Shown here piece by piece: positions 6,559 to 8,523 of a stretch of DNA of 8,523 nucleotides. Position 1 is the first letter of the stretch, and each line of letters starts with the position of its first letter. The position numbers were made by a program, and so were the translations under genes. Source of the DNA: JBNJEM01 sp051745935 (GTDB lineage Bacteria > Planctomycetota > Planctomycetia > Pirellulales > Pirellulaceae); the NCBI GenBank assembly GCA_051745935.1, contig JBNJEM010000332.1, positions 1 to 8,523 on the forward strand. Reading direction: 5' to 3'. The notes beneath the pieces were generated by a model that ran no database searches, was not told the origin of the DNA, and saw nothing but the letters and a program-made list of their open reading frames with translations.

Positions 6559-8205
6559 CTACCCGCCTTCGCCATGCCGCTGGCGCACCCAAGCGCGCAT
6601 GTCCGCCATCGACTGCCACGGCGGCTCGCTGCACACGCCGAAGCCGACACATTGCAGGCTGCCGCACTGGACGCGACCGTCGCGGATGTTGAGGAACCAT
6701 TCGCTCTCGCCGCGCCGATACAGGTCGCGATGACACTCGGCCACGTGTGCCTTCTCGCGATCGGTCAGCATCGACAGACCATAGTTGTAATGATGCCCGT
6801 TCCGCTCGCAGTGCTCGACGCCCAGGATCGACAGGGCCACGAAGTCCTGATGCAGCGGCACGAGCGGCAGATTCTGGAGATCCTCGGCCGTCACGAACGT
6901 CCGCTCGCCACGCGCGTTATAGTGCGCGACCAGCGCGCGGTTGAGCAACGACTTGAACAACCCCTTGCAGTTCTTGCACGACGTGCCCGCATAGCCGATC
7001 GCGTGCGCACGCTTGAACGCGTCGAGCGTGCCGTCGGCTTCGTCGATGACGAGCGGCTTGAGCTTGGCCAGTCGTCGGATCGCCGGCTCGGTGCTCGGAT
7101 CCAGTGTCAGGCCTCGCGCGAGAGGCTGCTCGATGTAGGTGATGCGATCGAACAACTCGGGCAGACGCTCGCGCAGCAGCGTGACGAACTCGGTGAGCGG
7201 CGCCACTTCCTTGTAGGCCTCGTTGGCGTCGAGCGTGACGATCGTCTCCGGCCCGCGCGGGACGACCCGCCAGATGCCGCCGAGCCGCGCCAGGTCGCGC
7301 TCGGGCTTGCCGCGGATCTTGACCTTGAACGCGGTCAGGCCGTCGGTCTTGACGTACTCGGCCAAGGTCTCGGGCAGACCATCGTTGACGCGCTGATCCG
7401 CCGGCAGATCGGCGTCCGTCAGCGGGTCGGACAACCCAACCGTGTGGCGAATGCGAAAGCGCGTGACCGGTTCGGGCGGGAGCCAGTCGGTAAGCCGTTG
7501 AGCCGCGAGCTCGGGATGCACCTTGCCCGGCCGGAACCCCAGCCGGTCGGCCCGAACCATCTCGTACAGGCTCTTGCCCGCCAGCCGACACACGCCGTCC
7601 AGCATCGCACGCTCGAAGAGCGCCGACGCGAAGCTGCTCGTCAGGTCCTCTTGATCGCGCGATCGTCCGAGCGCCATGATCTGCCTATAGCACCGCAGCC
7701 ATTGCGCGAACGGATCGTCGAAGCTCGGCTCCGCCAGGTAGACGTCGCGCGCGGCGTGGATCAGGTCGACCAGCTCCCGGCGTTTGAGGTCTTGGTCGCG
7801 TCCCGGCCGCTTGTCGAGCCAGCGCACCGACAGCCGATCGGCCGAGCAACCGAACGCCGTTCGCCCACGGTCGTCGCGAAGGATCATCCGCACATGACCC
7901 AGCGGACTCGTCAGCGGCTTGGACTTGCCGCCGGCGCCGCCCGACTCGCCGAGTGAAAACAGCATGCGGCCCGGCTTGGTCTCGCGCACATAGAGTTGGA
8001 TCGATTCGATCGTATACGTGAGGGCTCGCTCCCGAGAGTTGGCCTGACGCGCCGGCTCGACCCCAACCACAGCCGAGGTCAACACCCAGACGAGAACAAA
8101 GCAGCACGCCGCCCCGCAGCCCCGACACGCGAACTGAAACGCCCCAACGGCGCCCCCGCCTGTCTTGTTAAGCATCCACCGCCGACGGTCGGTCGAAATC
8201 AACAC
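6559..8205 (-). CDS. Enolase-superfamily (mandelate racemase/muconate lactonizing-like) protein with export-like N-terminus
   Basis: The frame gives 548 residues. After a 60-residue N-terminal extension, an enolase-type capping domain begins near TIESIQLYVRE (65-75). The barrel shows FKVKIRG (Lys294/Lys296, base candidates). The metal ligands are in TLDANEAY (Asp326), TYIEQPLARG (Glu359) and VIDEADG (Asp388 or Glu389). SCKNCKG (Lys411 or Lys414) is a candidate opposite base. Such enzymes abstract a proton next to a carboxylate, giving dehydration, racemisation or cycloisomerisation; the substrate is not recognisable. The product is longer than the usual 350-450 residues. The N-terminus has RRR and then a hydrophobic stretch (CFVLVWVLTSAVVGV, 35-49), suggesting secretion or membrane anchoring, unusual for this superfamily. 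The start is GTG at 8205 with AAGG nine bases upstream; ATG at 8175 is an alternative. A decayed oxoamine-synthase gene ends 27 bases upstream. Confidence 0.8.
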   Translation of the reverse strand: MLISTDRRRWMLNKTGGGAVGAFQFACRGCGAACCFVLVWVLTSAVVGVEPARQANSRERALTYTIESIQLYVRETKPGRMLFSLGESGGAGGKSKPLTSPLGHVRMILRDDRGRTAFGCSADRLSVRWLDKRPGRDQDLKRRELVDLIHAARDVYLAEPSFDDPFAQWLRCYRQIMALGRSRDQEDLTSSFASALFERAMLDGVCRLAGKSLYEMVRADRLGFRPGKVHPELAAQRLTDWLPPEPVTRFRIRHTVGLSDPLTDADLPADQRVNDGLPETLAEYVKTDGLTAFKVKIRGKPERDLARLGGIWRVVPRGPETIVTLDANEAYKEVAPLTEFVTLLRERLPELFDRITYIEQPLARGLTLDPSTEPAIRRLAKLKPLVIDEADGTLDAFKRAHAIGYAGTSCKNCKGLFKSLLNRALVAHYNARGERTFVTAEDLQNLPLVPLHQDFVALSILGVEHCERNGHHYNYGLSMLTDREKAHVAECHRDLYRRGESEWFLNIRDGRVQCGSLQCVGFGVCSEPPWQSMADMRAWVRQRHGEGG

Positions 8206-8232
8206 GGTCCTGACCCTTATGCCACGTGCGGC

Positions 8233-8447
8233 CTACCCGGCCAGCTTCAGCTCACGACTGACCTCGCGAAAGGGCTCGACGGCCTGATCGATCCGCGGAC
8301 GGTCTTGCTGCCGGCGAGCGTCGGAATCAGGCCGATGTTCGCGCCCCAGCAACTGATGAACGTCAGCGCCGCCTCACAACCGAGAAACTGCGCGATCTTG
8401 GCCTCGAGCTCGTGATGACACGTGATCGTTCCGCAGATAAACCTCAC
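8233..8447 (-). pseudogene. Remnant of a 2-amino-3-ketobutyrate CoA ligase/BioF-like alpha-oxoamine synthase gene
   Basis: From 8447 the frame reads VRFICGTITCHHELEAKIAQ and goes on FLGCEAALTFISCWGANIGL, IPTLAG. This matches the region of Kbl-type PLP enzymes that reads RFICGT, then H-ELE, FLG, SC, AN-GL and TLLG. It then stops matching. In another frame, IDQAVEPFREVSRELKLAG followed by TAG at 8233 matches the very C-terminus of the same family. So about 250 residues are missing internally, with the junction near 8293-8303, and the frame is shifted. The PLP lysine is lost. The N-terminal 70-odd residues are also gone; an in-frame TAA lies just upstream of 8447. No function can remain. The intact gene would have preceded the enolase-superfamily gene by 27 bases, probably in one operon. 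Confidence 0.8.
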
Positions 8448-8451
8448 ACAC

Positions 8452-8523
8452 TGACTACTAAATGACTGATCGGCATTTTAACTGATACTGATCGTTAACT
8501 GATACTGATCGCCATTTTAATCC
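8452..8523. mobile_element. Possible end of an IS21-type insertion sequence, continuing outside the window
   Basis: From TG at 8452 the base composition turns AT-rich, and multiple direct repeats with CATTTTAA words appear, as in the repeated transposase-binding ends of IS21-family elements. The change falls exactly where the oxoamine-synthase homology ends (8447). No transposase sequence is inside the window, so the family and the exact boundary are inference. Confidence 0.35.
8465..8520. repeat. Nested direct repeats at the right edge
   Basis: TTAACTGATACTGATCG is present twice back to back (8478-8494 and 8495-8511). Around it, ACTGATCGGCATTTTAA (8465-8481) and ACTGATCGCCATTTTAA (8504-8520) differ by one base. 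These are probably protein-binding iterons of a mobile element end. Confidence 0.85.

Noticed and set aside
6505..7956. 483-residue plus-strand open frame
   Set aside because: It is antisense to the enolase-superfamily gene, is arginine- and glutamine-rich, and has no recognisable motif.
8247..8447. A complete small protein of 66 residues
   Set aside because: The first two-thirds is clearly an internal piece of an oxoamine synthase and the rest is out-of-frame tail, so it is a pseudogene fragment.
8465..8511. CRISPR array
   Set aside because: The repeats are 17 bp, directly adjacent and nested, with no regular spacers and no cas genes.

Overview
The window looks like a piece of a planctomycete chromosome, probably near the Pirellulales. 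This is inferred from the high GC, a secreted type I sulfatase, a secreted SIMPL-domain protein, and intergenic gaps rich in short palindromic repeats. No rRNA, tRNA or marker gene fixes the taxonomy. Genes are sparse and lie on both strands, and several gaps of 150 to 440 bp carry repeats instead of genes.

Layout from left to right. A type II toxin-antitoxin pair on the minus strand (AF2212/DUF104-like antitoxin 413-643, PIN-domain toxin 7-426) has its own promoter. A gap of about 470 bp follows. Next is a plus-strand zinc-independent NADPH:quinone reductase-like MDR enzyme (1119-2111). A 38-bp tandem duplication runs across its stop codon. A second gap (2112-2469) holds a perfect 24-bp inverted repeat pair (2366-2446) that looks like a REP doublet. 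Two minus-strand genes for exported proteins come next: a SIMPL-domain protein (2470-3402) and a sulfatase with a complete active site (3544-4965). A GACCCC-type palindrome sits between the sulfatase and a plus-strand AAA+ ATPase with a DUF4143 C-terminus (5217-6380). The ATPase promoter is so close to the ATG that the mRNA should be leaderless, and a 15-bp palindrome lies between its -35 and -10 boxes. After a short convergent gap comes a long minus-strand enolase-superfamily protein with an export-like N-terminus (6559-8205).

The right end is decayed. Just 27 bp upstream of the enolase-superfamily gene lies a wrecked alpha-oxoamine synthase gene (2-amino-3-ketobutyrate CoA ligase/BioF-like, 8233-8447). 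It lacks its N-terminus and about 250 internal residues, and its two surviving ends are in different frames. The break at its N-terminal side abuts AT-rich repeated DNA (8452-8523) that resembles the end of an IS21-type insertion sequence running out of the window.

Most genes look like independent transcription units. The likely co-transcribed pairs are antitoxin-toxin and, before decay, the oxoamine synthase with the enolase-superfamily gene. The sulfatase and SIMPL genes are codirectional, but each has its own promoter candidate. I see no convincing new multi-gene system. The most interesting leads are the decayed oxoamine-synthase/enolase-superfamily locus, the leaderless palindrome-controlled ATPase, and the REP doublet.
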